From Solirubrobacteraceae bacterium (GTDB lineage Bacteria; Actinomycetota; Thermoleophilia; Solirubrobacterales; Solirubrobacteraceae), in the NCBI GenBank assembly GCA_030447505.1, contig JAUJOT010000002.1, positions 1-64,000 on the forward strand: a stretch of DNA of 64,000 nt, read 5' to 3'. This document shows, piece by piece, positions 52,724 to 61,096 of this stretch (its first letter is position 1; each line of letters opens with the position of its first letter). The notes below the pieces were generated by a model. The model did no database searches. It had not been told where the DNA came from and worked only from the letters and a program-made list of their open reading frames with translations. The translations under genes and the position numbers were made by a program.

Positions 52724-53439
52724 GCGGCGCGCCGCTCATCGCTCAGGGCGGCTTCGTGCGCGACCGCGCCGGCGAGTCCAGCTGCGTCGCGGACAACGGC
52801 TTCTGTCTGGACTGGATCTCGAAGAACCTCGACCGCTACCAGACGCCGTTTCTCGAGCACGTCTACCTCGTCGTGGTCTCCGTGGCGATCGGCTTCGTGA
52901 TCGCGGTCGCGCTGGGCCTGCTCGCGCACCGACGGCGCTGGCTGATCGGCCCGCTCACGGGCGTCACCGGAGCGCTGTACACCGTGCCGAGCATCGCGAT
53001 GTTCTTCCTGCTGCAGCCGCTGCTGGGGCGGGGGAACGCGCCGGCGATCGTCGGCCTCGCGATCTACACCCAGGTCATCATCTTCCGGAACGTCATCACG
53101 GGGCTGGCGGGGGTGCCCAAGGAGATGGTCGATGCCGCCGCCGGCATGGGCATGACGCCCAACCAACGGCTGTTCAAGGTCGAGGTGCCGCTGGCGTTGC
53201 CGGAGATCCTCGCCGGGTTGCGCATCGCCTCGGCGACGACCGTCGGCCTCGCCGCGTTCGCGGCGCTCGCCGGCGCCGGCGGCCTCGGGCAGCAGCTGAT
53301 CGTCTCGAGCCTGATCGTCTTCAAGTCCAACGTCGTCGTCGCGGGAGGCCTCGTGACGCTGCTCGCCGCGGCGCTCGACCTCGTCGTGCTGGGCATCCAG
53401 CGGCTGCTGACGCCGTGGCGCAGAGCGGTGCTCGCGTGA
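52720..53439 (+). CDS. Osmoprotectant ABC transporter permease
   Basis: 239 aa, ATGA overlap with the ATPase gene. Five or six TM helices. The EAA-type loop is VPKEMVDAAAGMGMTPNQRL, followed by FKVEVPLALPEILAGLRIAS. Helix TAALYTVPSIAMFFLLQPLL-like segment precedes it (residues about 82-105). Typical OpuBB/OpuCB permease. The first 35 residues (with two Cys) face one side and are unusual. Confidence 0.9.
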   Translation: MSGAPLIAQGGFVRDRAGESSCVADNGFCLDWISKNLDRYQTPFLEHVYLVVVSVAIGFVIAVALGLLAHRRRWLIGPLTGVTGALYTVPSIAMFFLLQPLLGRGNAPAIVGLAIYTQVIIFRNVITGLAGVPKEMVDAAAGMGMTPNQRLFKVEVPLALPEILAGLRIASATTVGLAAFAALAGAGGLGQQLIVSSLIVFKSNVVVAGGLVTLLAAALDLVVLGIQRLLTPWRRAVLA

Positions 53440-54197
53440 TCCTCGCCTCGCTGCTGACCGACTTCGGCGACGGCGTGCGCTTCATCTTCGAGGCGCGGGA
53501 GTCGCGTGCGGGGACCGTCGAGGTCGGCGGCCTCGGCGAGATCGGGCACCTGGCCGCCAACCACCTCCAGGTGTCGTTCCTGGCCGTCGCCGTCGCGATC
53601 GCCGTCGCGCTGCCGCTGGCCCTGTGGCTCGGTCACAAGGGCCGCGGCGAGTTCCTCGCCGTCAGCCTGTCCAACGTCGGGCGCGCGGTCCCGTCGCTTG
53701 CGATCATCGCGTTCTTCGTGGCGTTCCTGGGCACCGGCTTCACGAACATCTGCTTCGCGCTGATCCTGCTCGCGATCCCGCCGATTCTCACGAACACCTA
53801 CGTGGCGGTTCGGCAGGTCGATCGCGACATCGTCGACGCCGCGCGCGGGCAGGGCCTCAGCGAGGCGCAGATCGTCAGGCGCATCGAGCTCCCGCTCGCC
53901 CTGCCGACGATCTTCGGCGGCATCCGCCTGTCGTCGGTGAACGTGCTGGCGACGGCGATCATCGCGCCGCTGGCCGGCTACGAGACGCTCGGCACGCCGA
54001 TCCTCTCACTCAACGTCTATGGCTTCGCCGGGGCGATCGGCGCCGCGATCGTCGTCGCCCTGCTGACGCTGATGGCGGACGCCGGCTTCGCCGGCGTGCA
54101 GCGCTTGACAACACCAAAGGGCCTGAAGGTCGCCAAGGGCGACCGGCGCGGCGTGCGCCTCTGGCCCCGATCCCCAAGGAGCGTGCAGATCCCGTGA
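53436..54197 (+). CDS. Osmoprotectant ABC transporter permease, second subunit
   Basis: 253 aa, GTG 53436 in a 4-bp overlap (GTGA). TM helices begin after residue 40 (LQVSFLAVAVAIAVALPLAL); the motif NVGRAVPSLAIIAFFVAFLG and the EAA loop VDAARGQGLSEAQIVRRIEL are typical of OpuC-type permeases. The two permeases form the heterodimeric channel. Its C-tail (RSPRSVQIP) overlaps the start of the binding-protein gene. Confidence 0.9.
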   Translation: MILASLLTDFGDGVRFIFEARESRAGTVEVGGLGEIGHLAANHLQVSFLAVAVAIAVALPLALWLGHKGRGEFLAVSLSNVGRAVPSLAIIAFFVAFLGTGFTNICFALILLAIPPILTNTYVAVRQVDRDIVDAARGQGLSEAQIVRRIELPLALPTIFGGIRLSSVNVLATAIIAPLAGYETLGTPILSLNVYGFAGAIGAAIVVALLTLMADAGFAGVQRLTTPKGLKVAKGDRRGVRLWPRSPRSVQIP

Positions 54198-55213
54198 CTC
54201 GCAGCAGCATCCGCATCCTGTTCGCACTGCTCGCCGTGCTCGTGCTCGGCGTCGGCTTCGCCGCGTGCGGCGACGACGACGACAGCGCCGGCACGACGAC
54301 ACCGGCCGCGCAGGCCACCCAACCCGCTGACAGCGGGGACATCTCCGCCGAGGAGAAGGCCGCCAACAAGATCGAGCCGGTGCAGGGAGCGTCGAACGTC
54401 TCGCTGACGGTCGGCTCCAAGAACTTCACCGAGCAGTTCATCCTCGGCGAGATCTACGCGCAGGCGCTGGACGCTGCGGGCTACAACGTCAAGAAGGACC
54501 TCAACCTCGGGTCCGAGCTCGTGGCCTTCAAGTCGCTGCGCGAGGGCGACATCGACGCCTACCCCGAGTACACGGGCACGGCGCTGACGTCGTTCTTCGA
54601 CGTGAAGATCGAGGACGTCCCGAAGGACGCCGAGCAGGCCTACCAGGACGCCAAGGCCGAGTACGCGAAGGCGAACATCGCGGCGCTGCCACCGACGCCG
54701 TTCGAGAACACGTACCGGATGGCGATCACGAAGGAGAAGGCCGAGGAGCTCGGCAACCCGACGAAGATCTCCGACATCACCGACGACGCGAGCGAGATGG
54801 TCGTCAACGGCTTCCCCGAATGCCGGCAGCGGATCGACTGCCTGCTCGGCGTCGAGCGTGGCTACGACCTGAAGTTCAAGCGCTTCCTGCCGGGCGAGAA
54901 CAAGTACCAGATCCTCGACAACGGCGACGCCGACATCGCGTTCGTGTTCACGACCGACGGCCCGCTGGCCTCGAACAAGTACGTCGTCCTCGACGACGAC
55001 AAGTCGATCTTCCCGCCCTACAACATCAGCTTCTCGATCCGCGACGCCGCGGCGAAGCAGCTCGGGCCGGAGGGCCAGAAGGTCGTCACCGACATCCAGA
55101 AGTACATGACCGAGGAGATCATGCAGGAGCTCAACGCGCGCGTCGACATCGACAAGCAGGAGCCGAAGGCCGTCGCGGCCGAGTACCTGAAGAACTTCGG
55201 GTTCACGAGCTAG
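54194..55213 (+). CDS. Glycine betaine/osmoprotectant-binding lipoprotein (OpuAC/OpuCC type)
   Basis: 339 aa from GTG 54194 (4-bp overlap). Signal peptide with lipobox FAAC; Cys25 is lipidated. Ser/Thr/Asp linker, then the binding domain 65-335: VSLTVGSKNFTEQFILGEIY, GDIDAYPEYTGTALTSFFDV and DADIAFVFTTDGPLASNKYV are OpuC-type substrate-binding motifs; LPPTPFENTYRMAITKEKAE is also typical. It delivers the osmoprotectant to the two permeases. Confidence 0.93.
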   Translation: MTRSSIRILFALLAVLVLGVGFAACGDDDDSAGTTTPAAQATQPADSGDISAEEKAANKIEPVQGASNVSLTVGSKNFTEQFILGEIYAQALDAAGYNVKKDLNLGSELVAFKSLREGDIDAYPEYTGTALTSFFDVKIEDVPKDAEQAYQDAKAEYAKANIAALPPTPFENTYRMAITKEKAEELGNPTKISDITDDASEMVVNGFPECRQRIDCLLGVERGYDLKFKRFLPGENKYQILDNGDADIAFVFTTDGPLASNKYVVLDDDKSIFPPYNISFSIRDAAAKQLGPEGQKVVTDIQKYMTEEIMQELNARVDIDKQEPKAVAAEYLKNFGFTS

Positions 55214-55229
55214 GCCCGGCTGCCACCAG

Positions 55230-55256
55230 CGCCGGCCGGAAACGCTCCGGCCGGCG
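55230..55256 (+). terminator. Strong GC-rich hairpin after the osmoprotectant operon
   Basis: An 11-bp perfect stem CGCCGGCCGGA / TCCGGCCGGCG with a 5-nt loop (AACGC), 17 bp after the stop of the binding-protein gene, followed by TTGG. No T tract, as usual in this GC range. Confidence 0.8.
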
Positions 55257-55346
55257 TTGGCGGGCGCGCTTGCTCTGCTCGGTCTACGACGTGTTCCAAG
55301 GCGGCGAGCGCGACTCGCGCACAGCGGTCCACGACCCGCACGAGTC

Positions 55347-55787
55347 TCACACCCCGCTCGAGCCGAACCCGCCCTCGCCGCGCGGCGTCGCGGCGAGGGC
55401 GTCGGCCTCGACGATCTGCGGCGTCGCGACGGCGACGATCACGAGCTGGGCGATCCGGTCGCCGGGGGCGATCTCGAACCGCTCCGTGCGGTCTGTGTTC
55501 AGCAGCAGGACCTTCAGCTCGCCGCGATAGCCGGCGTCGATCAGGCCGGGCGCGTTGACGAGCGCGATGCCGTGGCGCGCCGCGAGGCCGCTGCGCGGCA
55601 GCACGAGCCCGGCGTGGCCCGACGGCAGCTCGATCGCGATCCCGGTGCGGAGCATCGCCCGGTCGCCGGGCGCGAGCGTCGCGGCGTGCAATGCGCAGAG
55701 GTCATAGCCGGCGTCGTCGTCGTGCGCCCGGGCCGGCAGTCGCGCGGCGCGGTCGAGCCGCCGGACGCGCAGCTCGCCGGCGCTCAC
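55347..55787 (-). CDS. dut: dUTP diphosphatase
   Basis: 146 aa, GTG at 55787. All five trimeric dUTPase motifs are present in order: DAGYDLCA (I), PRSGLAARHG (II), GLIDAGYRGELKV (III, with the catalytic Asp), RIAQLVI (IV) and RGEGGFGSSG (V, the C-terminal Gly-rich cap). Hydrolyses dUTP to dUMP and keeps uracil out of DNA. Last gene of the miaA-dapF-dapL-DUF429-hflX-dut series. Confidence 0.95.
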   Translation of the reverse strand: MSAGELRVRRLDRAARLPARAHDDDAGYDLCALHAATLAPGDRAMLRTGIAIELPSGHAGLVLPRSGLAARHGIALVNAPGLIDAGYRGELKVLLLNTDRTERFEIAPGDRIAQLVIVAVATPQIVEADALAATPRGEGGFGSSGV

Positions 55788-55844
55788 GCTATGACTGCTC
55801 GCCGTTGCTCGACGCGAGGTACGCCGCGGCGCTCATCGCCTGCT

Positions 55845-57164
55845 CTACGCGGGCGTGCCGTTGACCGAGTAGCGCGAGTAGCGCTCGGCGAGCGTGGCGG
55901 GCAGCCGCGCGCGGACGCGCACGCCATCCGCCGTATCGGTCCGCTCGAGGTCGCCGGCGAACTCGTGCAGCTCGGCGAGGCGCGCGCCCTCGGCGTAGGG
56001 CAGCAGCAGGTCGACCGCGCGCAGCGAGCGGCGGAACTCCTCCTCGATGCGGTCGCCGAGGTCGTCGATCCCCTCGCCGGTCACGGCCGAGATGAGCATC
56101 CCGTCGGGATGGGCGAAGCGCAGCTCCTCGCGGCGCTCGTCGTCGATCGCGTCGGCCTTGTTGAGCACGAGGATCCGCGGGCGCTCGCCCGCGCCGACGG
56201 CCTCGAGCGTCTCGTCGACCGCGCGCAGCATCGCGCTCATCTCCTCCTCGTCGGCGGACGCGTCGACGAGGTGCAGGATGAGGTCGGCCTCGCGCGTCTC
56301 GTGCAGCGTCGCCGCGAACGCGTCGACGACCTGGTGGGGCAGCTTGCGGATGAAGCCGACGGTGTCGGTCAGCAGGTACGGGCGGCCGTTGATGCGCAGC
56401 TCGCGGGTCGTTGGATCGAGCGTATGGAAGAGCCGATCGCGGACGCCGACCTCGGCGCCCGTGAGGTGGTTGAGCAACGTCGACTTGCCGGCGTTCGTGT
56501 AGCCGGCGAGCGCGACCTGCGGCAGCTGCGCGCGCTCGCGCTCGGCGCGCATCGTCGCGCGCGAAGCCGACACGCCGACGAGCTTGCGGCGCAGCGCCGT
56601 GATGCGGTTGCGCGCCAGCCGGCGGTCGGTCTCGATCTGCGACTCGCCCGGTCCGCGGGCGCCGATGCCGGGCGTCGCCGCGCTCGCGCCGAGGCGCTCG
56701 AGATGCGTCCACAGGCCGCGCATCCGCGCCATGTTGTATTCGAGCTGGGCGAGCTCGACCTGCAGCTTGCCCTCGGCGCTGTGCGCGTGCCCGGCGAAGA
56801 TGTCGAGGATGATCGACGTGCGGTCGACGACCGGCATGCCGAGGGCGGACTCGAGGTTTCGCTCCTGGCGCGGGCTGAGCTCGTCGTCGCAGGCGATGAC
56901 GTTGGCGTCGGCGGCCTTCGCCGCGGCCTTGACCTCCTCGAGCTTGCCGGGGCCGAGGTAGGAGTTCGGATGCGCCTTCTCGCGGTGCTGGACGGTCTGG
57001 CCGACGACGGCGACGCCAGCGGTACGCAGCAGCTCGCGCAGCTCGGAGAGATCGTCGCCCTGCTCGAGCGCGGCGATGCAGTACGCGCGTTGCCTTGCGC
57101 GCCCCTGGTCGGCATCGCCGACCGGCGGATGCTCGCCCTCACGGCCCTGACGGGATCGCTGCAC
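55845..57164 (-). CDS. hflX: Ribosome-associated GTPase HflX
   Basis: 439 aa, GTG at 57164. Residues 1-190 are the HflX N-domain (HPNSYLGPGKLEEVKAAAKA, ACDDELSPRQERNLESALGM, DRTSIILDIFAGHAHSAEGK, GARGPGESQIETDRRLARNR). The G domain has G1 AGYTNAGKSTLLNHL near 215, G3 DTVGFIRKLPHQVVDAFAAT and G4 NKAD near 333, with a short C-domain. It splits stalled ribosomes under stress. 80 bp separates it from DUF429. Confidence 0.95.
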   Translation of the reverse strand: MQRSRQGREGEHPPVGDADQGRARQRAYCIAALEQGDDLSELRELLRTAGVAVVGQTVQHREKAHPNSYLGPGKLEEVKAAAKAADANVIACDDELSPRQERNLESALGMPVVDRTSIILDIFAGHAHSAEGKLQVELAQLEYNMARMRGLWTHLERLGASAATPGIGARGPGESQIETDRRLARNRITALRRKLVGVSASRATMRAERERAQLPQVALAGYTNAGKSTLLNHLTGAEVGVRDRLFHTLDPTTRELRINGRPYLLTDTVGFIRKLPHQVVDAFAATLHETREADLILHLVDASADEEEMSAMLRAVDETLEAVGAGERPRILVLNKADAIDDERREELRFAHPDGMLISAVTGEGIDDLGDRIEEEFRRSLRAVDLLLPYAEGARLAELHEFAGDLERTDTADGVRVRARLPATLAERYSRYSVNGTPA

Positions 57165-57244
57165 AGGCTCAGTCTAGTGTCCGGCGGGCGTCGTCAGGGC
57201 GGATTCGAGCCCCGTCGGCGAGCCAGGTCCGGACGCTGACCGCG

Positions 57245-58042
57245 TCACGCCAGCGGCGCCCGCGCCGGCGGCGGCAGCGGGTCATAGCGCGCCAGCAACT
57301 CGTCGACGGGCAGCACGATGACGCCCTCGCGCGGGTCGCCGACCCATGACCCCGCGCCGCCGGCGAGCATGTAGGCGGTGTACGCGGCAGCGCAGGCGTC
57401 GAGCTCGTCGAGCGTGCGGTGCCAGAGCCCGCCGTCGGCGTCGACGACCCCGCGCACGCGCAGCGCGGCGATCCGCTGCTGCAGTCCCCATGGCGTGCGC
57501 TTCGGCGGCGGCCGGTGGCCGAGCATCGAGCAGAAGACGGCGTCGGGATAGGTCTCGCACAGACGGCCGAAGCGCAGCGCGCCGTGGTCGACGCGGCCCT
57601 GCACCGCGCCGCCGGCGTCGGGTCGGTAGAGCCGCAGCGGCGCGAGCGCCGCGAACAGGTCAAAGCCGACACCGATCCAGCGCTCCCAGCTCGCGAGCGC
57701 CTGATTGGCCGACGGCACCGGGTACAGCGGAAGCCTGCGGCGAAAGAGCAGCGCGTCGCAGACGCGATGGCGCTCGAAGCGCGCGTCGGGCAGGTCGAGC
57801 TCGGCGCGCAGCGGCGCGCCCGGGGCGAGCAGGTCGAGCCGGTGACCGGACGGCGCATCGACGGCCGCGACGGCCTCGCCGCCGAAGCCGAGCACCGTGC
57901 GCGCGACGGCGTCGACGCTGCCGGGAACATAGAACGTCGCGACGAGCTCGGTTCCCTCCCCTTCGCTGCCGCGCCGCTCGTGCAGCGTGCAGAGCTGCTG
58001 ATTGGCGGGATTGGCGGAGACGTCGATGCCGCAGTAGCGCAT
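57245..58042 (-). CDS. DUF429 domain protein
   Basis: 265 aa from ATG 58042. The opening YCGIDVSANPANQQLCTL and VAAVDAPSGH have the Asp-containing first strands of an RNase-H/actin-like fold; FETYPDAVF-like LCETYPDAVFCSML and LDELDACAAAYTAYMLAGGA near the C-terminus complete the DUF429 pattern. Predicted nuclease-like; no function is proven. It lies 27 bp after dapL. Confidence 0.82.
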   Translation of the reverse strand: MRYCGIDVSANPANQQLCTLHERRGSEGEGTELVATFYVPGSVDAVARTVLGFGGEAVAAVDAPSGHRLDLLAPGAPLRAELDLPDARFERHRVCDALLFRRRLPLYPVPSANQALASWERWIGVGFDLFAALAPLRLYRPDAGGAVQGRVDHGALRFGRLCETYPDAVFCSMLGHRPPPKRTPWGLQQRIAALRVRGVVDADGGLWHRTLDELDACAAAYTAYMLAGGAGSWVGDPREGVIVLPVDELLARYDPLPPPARAPLA

Positions 58043-58069
58043 GGAGGCGAACCGGCGCGCGCTCGCCCG

Positions 58070-59236
58070 TCAGCCGGCGAGCCGGCCCAGCCGCTGCACG
58101 GCCTCGAGCAGCCTGTCGTCGGGCGTCGTCAGCGAGATGCGAAAGAAGCCTTCGCCGTTGGGCCCGTACGCGCCGCCCGGGGAGATCGCCACCCCCGCCT
58201 GCTCGAGCACGTGCTCGCAGTACGCCGCCGCGGTCTCGAAGCCGGCGGGGACCGGCGCCCAGACGTAGATCGTGCCCTTCGGCGGCGTGACGTCGACGCC
58301 GATCGCCCGCAGCGCGTCGACGACGAGGTCGCGGCGACGCGTGTAGAGCGCGTTCATCTCCTTCACGTCGCCGTCGGCATCGGGGCTCAATGCCGCGATC
58401 CCTGCGAGCTGGACGGCCTCGAACAGCCCGGAGTCGATGTTCGTCTTCAGCCGCCAGTAGTGCTCGATCGCCTCGGCGTTGCCGACGATCGCCGCGCAGC
58501 GCCAGCCCGTCATGTTGTAGCCCTTCGACCACGAGAAGACCTCGACGCCGACGTCCTTCGCGCCGGCCGTCGCGAGAAACGAGGGCGCGCGGTAGCCGTC
58601 GTACGTCGTCTCTGAGTAGGCGTTGTCGTGCACGGCGACGATGTCGGTGCCGCGGACGTAGTCGACGACCTCGTCGAAGAACCCCGGCCGCACGACGGCG
58701 CCCGTCGGGTTGTTCGGGTAGTTGAAGAACATCAGCTTCGCACGCTGCCGATCGGCGTCGGCGATCGCCATCAGATCGGGCGTGAAGCTGTGCTCGGGCA
58801 GCAGCGGCATCAGCACCGGGTCGCCGCCGGCGATCAGCGGGCCGCCCGTGTAGACCGGATAGCCGGGGTCGGCGCTGAGCGCGGCGTCGCCCGCGTCGAG
58901 GAACGCCAGGTTGAGGTTGAAGATGCACTCCTTGGCGCCGATCGCGGGCATGATCTGCGTCGCGGGATCAAGCTCGACGTCGAAGCGGCGCGCATAGAAG
59001 TCCGCGACGCTCTCGCGGAAGTCCGCGCGGCCGCGGTTTGACGGGTACCGGTGCGTCTCGGGCTCGCTGACGGCCTCCTGCATCGCACCGACGATCGGCG
59101 CCGGCGTCGGCCGGTCCGGGTCGCCGATGCCGAGCGAGATCACGTCGACGCCGGCCTCGCGCTTGGCGGCGATCTTGCGCGCGAGCTCGGCGAACATGTA
59201 GGGCGGGATCAGGTCGAGTCGCTTGCTGGGCTTCAC
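58070..59236 (-). CDS. dapL: LL-diaminopimelate aminotransferase
   Basis: 388 aa from GTG 59236 (4-bp overlap with dapF). Fold-type I aminotransferase: RLDLIPPYMFAELARKIAAK, VISLGIGDPDRPTP, KLMFFNYPNNPTGAVV, VHDNAYSETTYDGYRAPSFL, PLP Lys in EVFSWSKGYNMTGWRCA, and FFRISLTTPDDRLLEAV (Arg for the substrate carboxylate). The family converts tetrahydrodipicolinate directly to LL-DAP. Together with dapF this supplies meso-DAP and lysine; the acyl-DAP branch may be absent. Confidence 0.92.
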   Translation of the reverse strand: MKPSKRLDLIPPYMFAELARKIAAKREAGVDVISLGIGDPDRPTPAPIVGAMQEAVSEPETHRYPSNRGRADFRESVADFYARRFDVELDPATQIMPAIGAKECIFNLNLAFLDAGDAALSADPGYPVYTGGPLIAGGDPVLMPLLPEHSFTPDLMAIADADRQRAKLMFFNYPNNPTGAVVRPGFFDEVVDYVRGTDIVAVHDNAYSETTYDGYRAPSFLATAGAKDVGVEVFSWSKGYNMTGWRCAAIVGNAEAIEHYWRLKTNIDSGLFEAVQLAGIAALSPDADGDVKEMNALYTRRRDLVVDALRAIGVDVTPPKGTIYVWAPVPAGFETAAAYCEHVLEQAGVAISPGGAYGPNGEGFFRISLTTPDDRLLEAVQRLGRLAG

Positions 59237-60090
59237 AGGTTCTCCAGTTCGGTGCAGAAGTCGGGGGCGAGCTCGCCGCGGTACACGGGCCGGGCCCATC
59301 CGCTGAGGTCGAAGTGCAGGTCCTCGGCGACGTCGACGGTCAGCTCGCCGCCGTCGAGGCGCACGGCCACGGGCGAGTCTCCGCCGCGCAGGGCGTAGGC
59401 GATCGCCGCGCCGCTGGCACCGGTTCCCGAGGACATCGTCTCCCCCACGCCGCGCTCGAAGATCCGTGCGCGGATGACGCCGGGTTGCAGCTCCGCATAC
59501 CAGCAGACGTTGGTGCGATTGGGAAACAGCTCGTTGTGCTCGATCGCGGGACCGAGGGCGGCGAGGTCCAGTCGCTCCAGGTCGTCGAGGTCGGGGTGGT
59601 GGATCGCGCACTGCGGGTTGCCGACCTGGACGTGCTGGAAGCGCCAGATGCGGCCATCGGCTCGCAGCTCGCCGATACCCTCCGCGCTGCCGGTCGGGAA
59701 GTCCTCCGACGACGTGCGCGCGCGGCCCATGTCCAGCGTGCAGGTGTCGGGGCCGGTGATGTGCGGCTGGATCTCGCCGGCGCCGGTCTGGATCGAGAAG
59801 CGGTCGCTGTCGGTCCAGCCGTTGCGGCGCAGGTACATCACGGCCTCGCGCGCGCCGTTGCCCGACAGGCCGGCCTCCGAGCCGTCGGGGTTGAAGATCC
59901 GCAGCCGTGCGACGAAACCGCTTTCGTCGGGCTCGGACAGCAGCAGGATCCCGTCCGAGCCGACGCCGGTATGGACGTCGCAGATGCGCTGGATGCGGGT
60001 CGGCGTGAGCTGCCACGGCAGCGCTCGCTCCTCGAAGATGAGGTAGTCGTTGCCGAGCGCCTGCCACTTCTCAAAGGCGATCGCGGTCAT
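59233..60090 (-). CDS. dapF: Diaminopimelate epimerase (DapF) with Ser in both catalytic Cys positions
   Basis: 285 aa, ATG 60090. Both halves of the DapF fold are seen: FEKWQALGNDYLIFEERALP, HTGVGSDGILLLSEP, RIFNPDGSEAGLSGNGAREA, VQVGNPQCAIHHPDL, FPNRTNVCWYAEL and ERGVGETMSSGTGASGAAIA. In known DapF the two catalytic cysteines precede GNGAR and G(S/T)GAC (Cys73 and Cys217 of the Haemophilus enzyme). Here both are Ser (near residues 78 and 223). Length and remaining motifs are normal, and the gene sits next to dapL as the pathway requires. Activity by a Ser pair or loss of activity cannot be told from sequence. Confidence 0.88.
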   Translation of the reverse strand: MTAIAFEKWQALGNDYLIFEERALPWQLTPTRIQRICDVHTGVGSDGILLLSEPDESGFVARLRIFNPDGSEAGLSGNGAREAVMYLRRNGWTDSDRFSIQTGAGEIQPHITGPDTCTLDMGRARTSSEDFPTGSAEGIGELRADGRIWRFQHVQVGNPQCAIHHPDLDDLERLDLAALGPAIEHNELFPNRTNVCWYAELQPGVIRARIFERGVGETMSSGTGASGAAIAYALRGGDSPVAVRLDGGELTVDVAEDLHFDLSGWARPVYRGELAPDFCTELENL

Positions 60091-60149
60091 GCGGGCGCGG
60101 AGTCTATGAGGGCTGTCACGTGCTCCGGTCCCTGGCCGTGATCGTCGCG

Positions 60150-61049
60150 TCAGCGCAGCAGCTGCTCCGCGACCGACTCCGCCGTACGCCCGGTCATGTC
60201 GACGATCTCGACTGCGGGCAGCTTGCGCATCCATGTGAGCTGGCGGCGCGCGTAGTTGCGCGTGCGGCGCTTCATCGCCTCGATGTCGCCGCTGAGCAGC
60301 TCCTGGAATCCCAGCGCGACGCGCGCGGTCTGCGAGGCGCCGGCGGCATCTGCCCGGCGCACCTCCTCGACGGCGCCCGCGGCGATCATCGCGTCGACGC
60401 GCCGATCGATGCGCGCATAGAGCTCCTCGCGTTCGCACACGAGGCCGACGAGCCGCGTCGGGCGCCGCATCTCGCTCGTCCACAGCTGGCTCGCCTTGGG
60501 GGGCGGTGTGAGCGCCCCCTGGTCGTGCAGCTCGAGCGCCCGGACGATGCGGTGACGGTCGCGCGGGTCGATCGTCTCCGCGGCCCACGGCGCGGCGCGG
60601 GCGAGCTCGGCGTGCAGGGCCTGCGGCCCGCGCGCCAGCAGCTCGGCCTGCCAGTGCTCGCGTACGCCCTCTGGCGGCGGCGGGCGCAGCGTCAGCTCGG
60701 CGAGCGCGGCGCGCAGGTACAGCCCCGTGCCGCCGACGACGATCACAGCGGCGCCCGCGCCGAGCAGGGCGTCGATCTCGGCGTGCGCGAGCTGTCCGTA
60801 CTCGGCGACGGAGAAGCGCGCGTCGATCGGCCGAAACGAGACCAGGCGGTGCTCGAGGCGCGCGCGCTGCGCCTTGTCGGGAACGCCGGTGAGGATCTCG
60901 AGGCCCTCGTAGACCTGCAGCGCGTCGGCCGACACCGCGACCGGCCGGCCGCCGCGGGCGCGGATGCGCTTTGCGACCGCGATCGCGACGTCGGTCTTGC
61001 CGACGCCGGTCGGGCCGAAGAGCGCGAGCAGCTGTGCCTCGTCTGCCAC
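60150..61049 (-). CDS. miaA: tRNA dimethylallyltransferase
   Basis: 299 aa; GTG 61049 gives the usual start (EAQLLALFGPTGVGKTDVAI) and avoids overlap with the divergent FIST gene. P-loop at about residues 8-16; SADALQVYEGLEILTGVPDK (DSxQxY-type motif); DARFSVAEYGQLAHAEI; VVGGTGLYLRAALAEL; and the zinc-less C-region TRNYARRQLTWMRKL. Adds a dimethylallyl group to A37 of tRNAs reading UNN codons. First gene of the minus-strand series. Confidence 0.95.
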   Translation of the reverse strand: MADEAQLLALFGPTGVGKTDVAIAVAKRIRARGGRPVAVSADALQVYEGLEILTGVPDKAQRARLEHRLVSFRPIDARFSVAEYGQLAHAEIDALLGAGAAVIVVGGTGLYLRAALAELTLRPPPPEGVREHWQAELLARGPQALHAELARAAPWAAETIDPRDRHRIVRALELHDQGALTPPPKASQLWTSEMRRPTRLVGLVCEREELYARIDRRVDAMIAAGAVEEVRRADAAGASQTARVALGFQELLSGDIEAMKRRTRNYARRQLTWMRKLPAVEIVDMTGRTAESVAEQLLR

Positions 61050-61096
61050 GCGGTCAGTATGGGCGCGCACTCCGGTGGGAGTATCGTCCGCAGGCG

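Noticed and set aside
57178-57238. tRNA-like segment with TTCGAGCCCC and short inverted repeat GTCCGG/CCGGAC between hflX and DUF429
   Set aside because: No consistent acceptor, D- and anticodon-arm pairing could be drawn; at most a weak hairpin.
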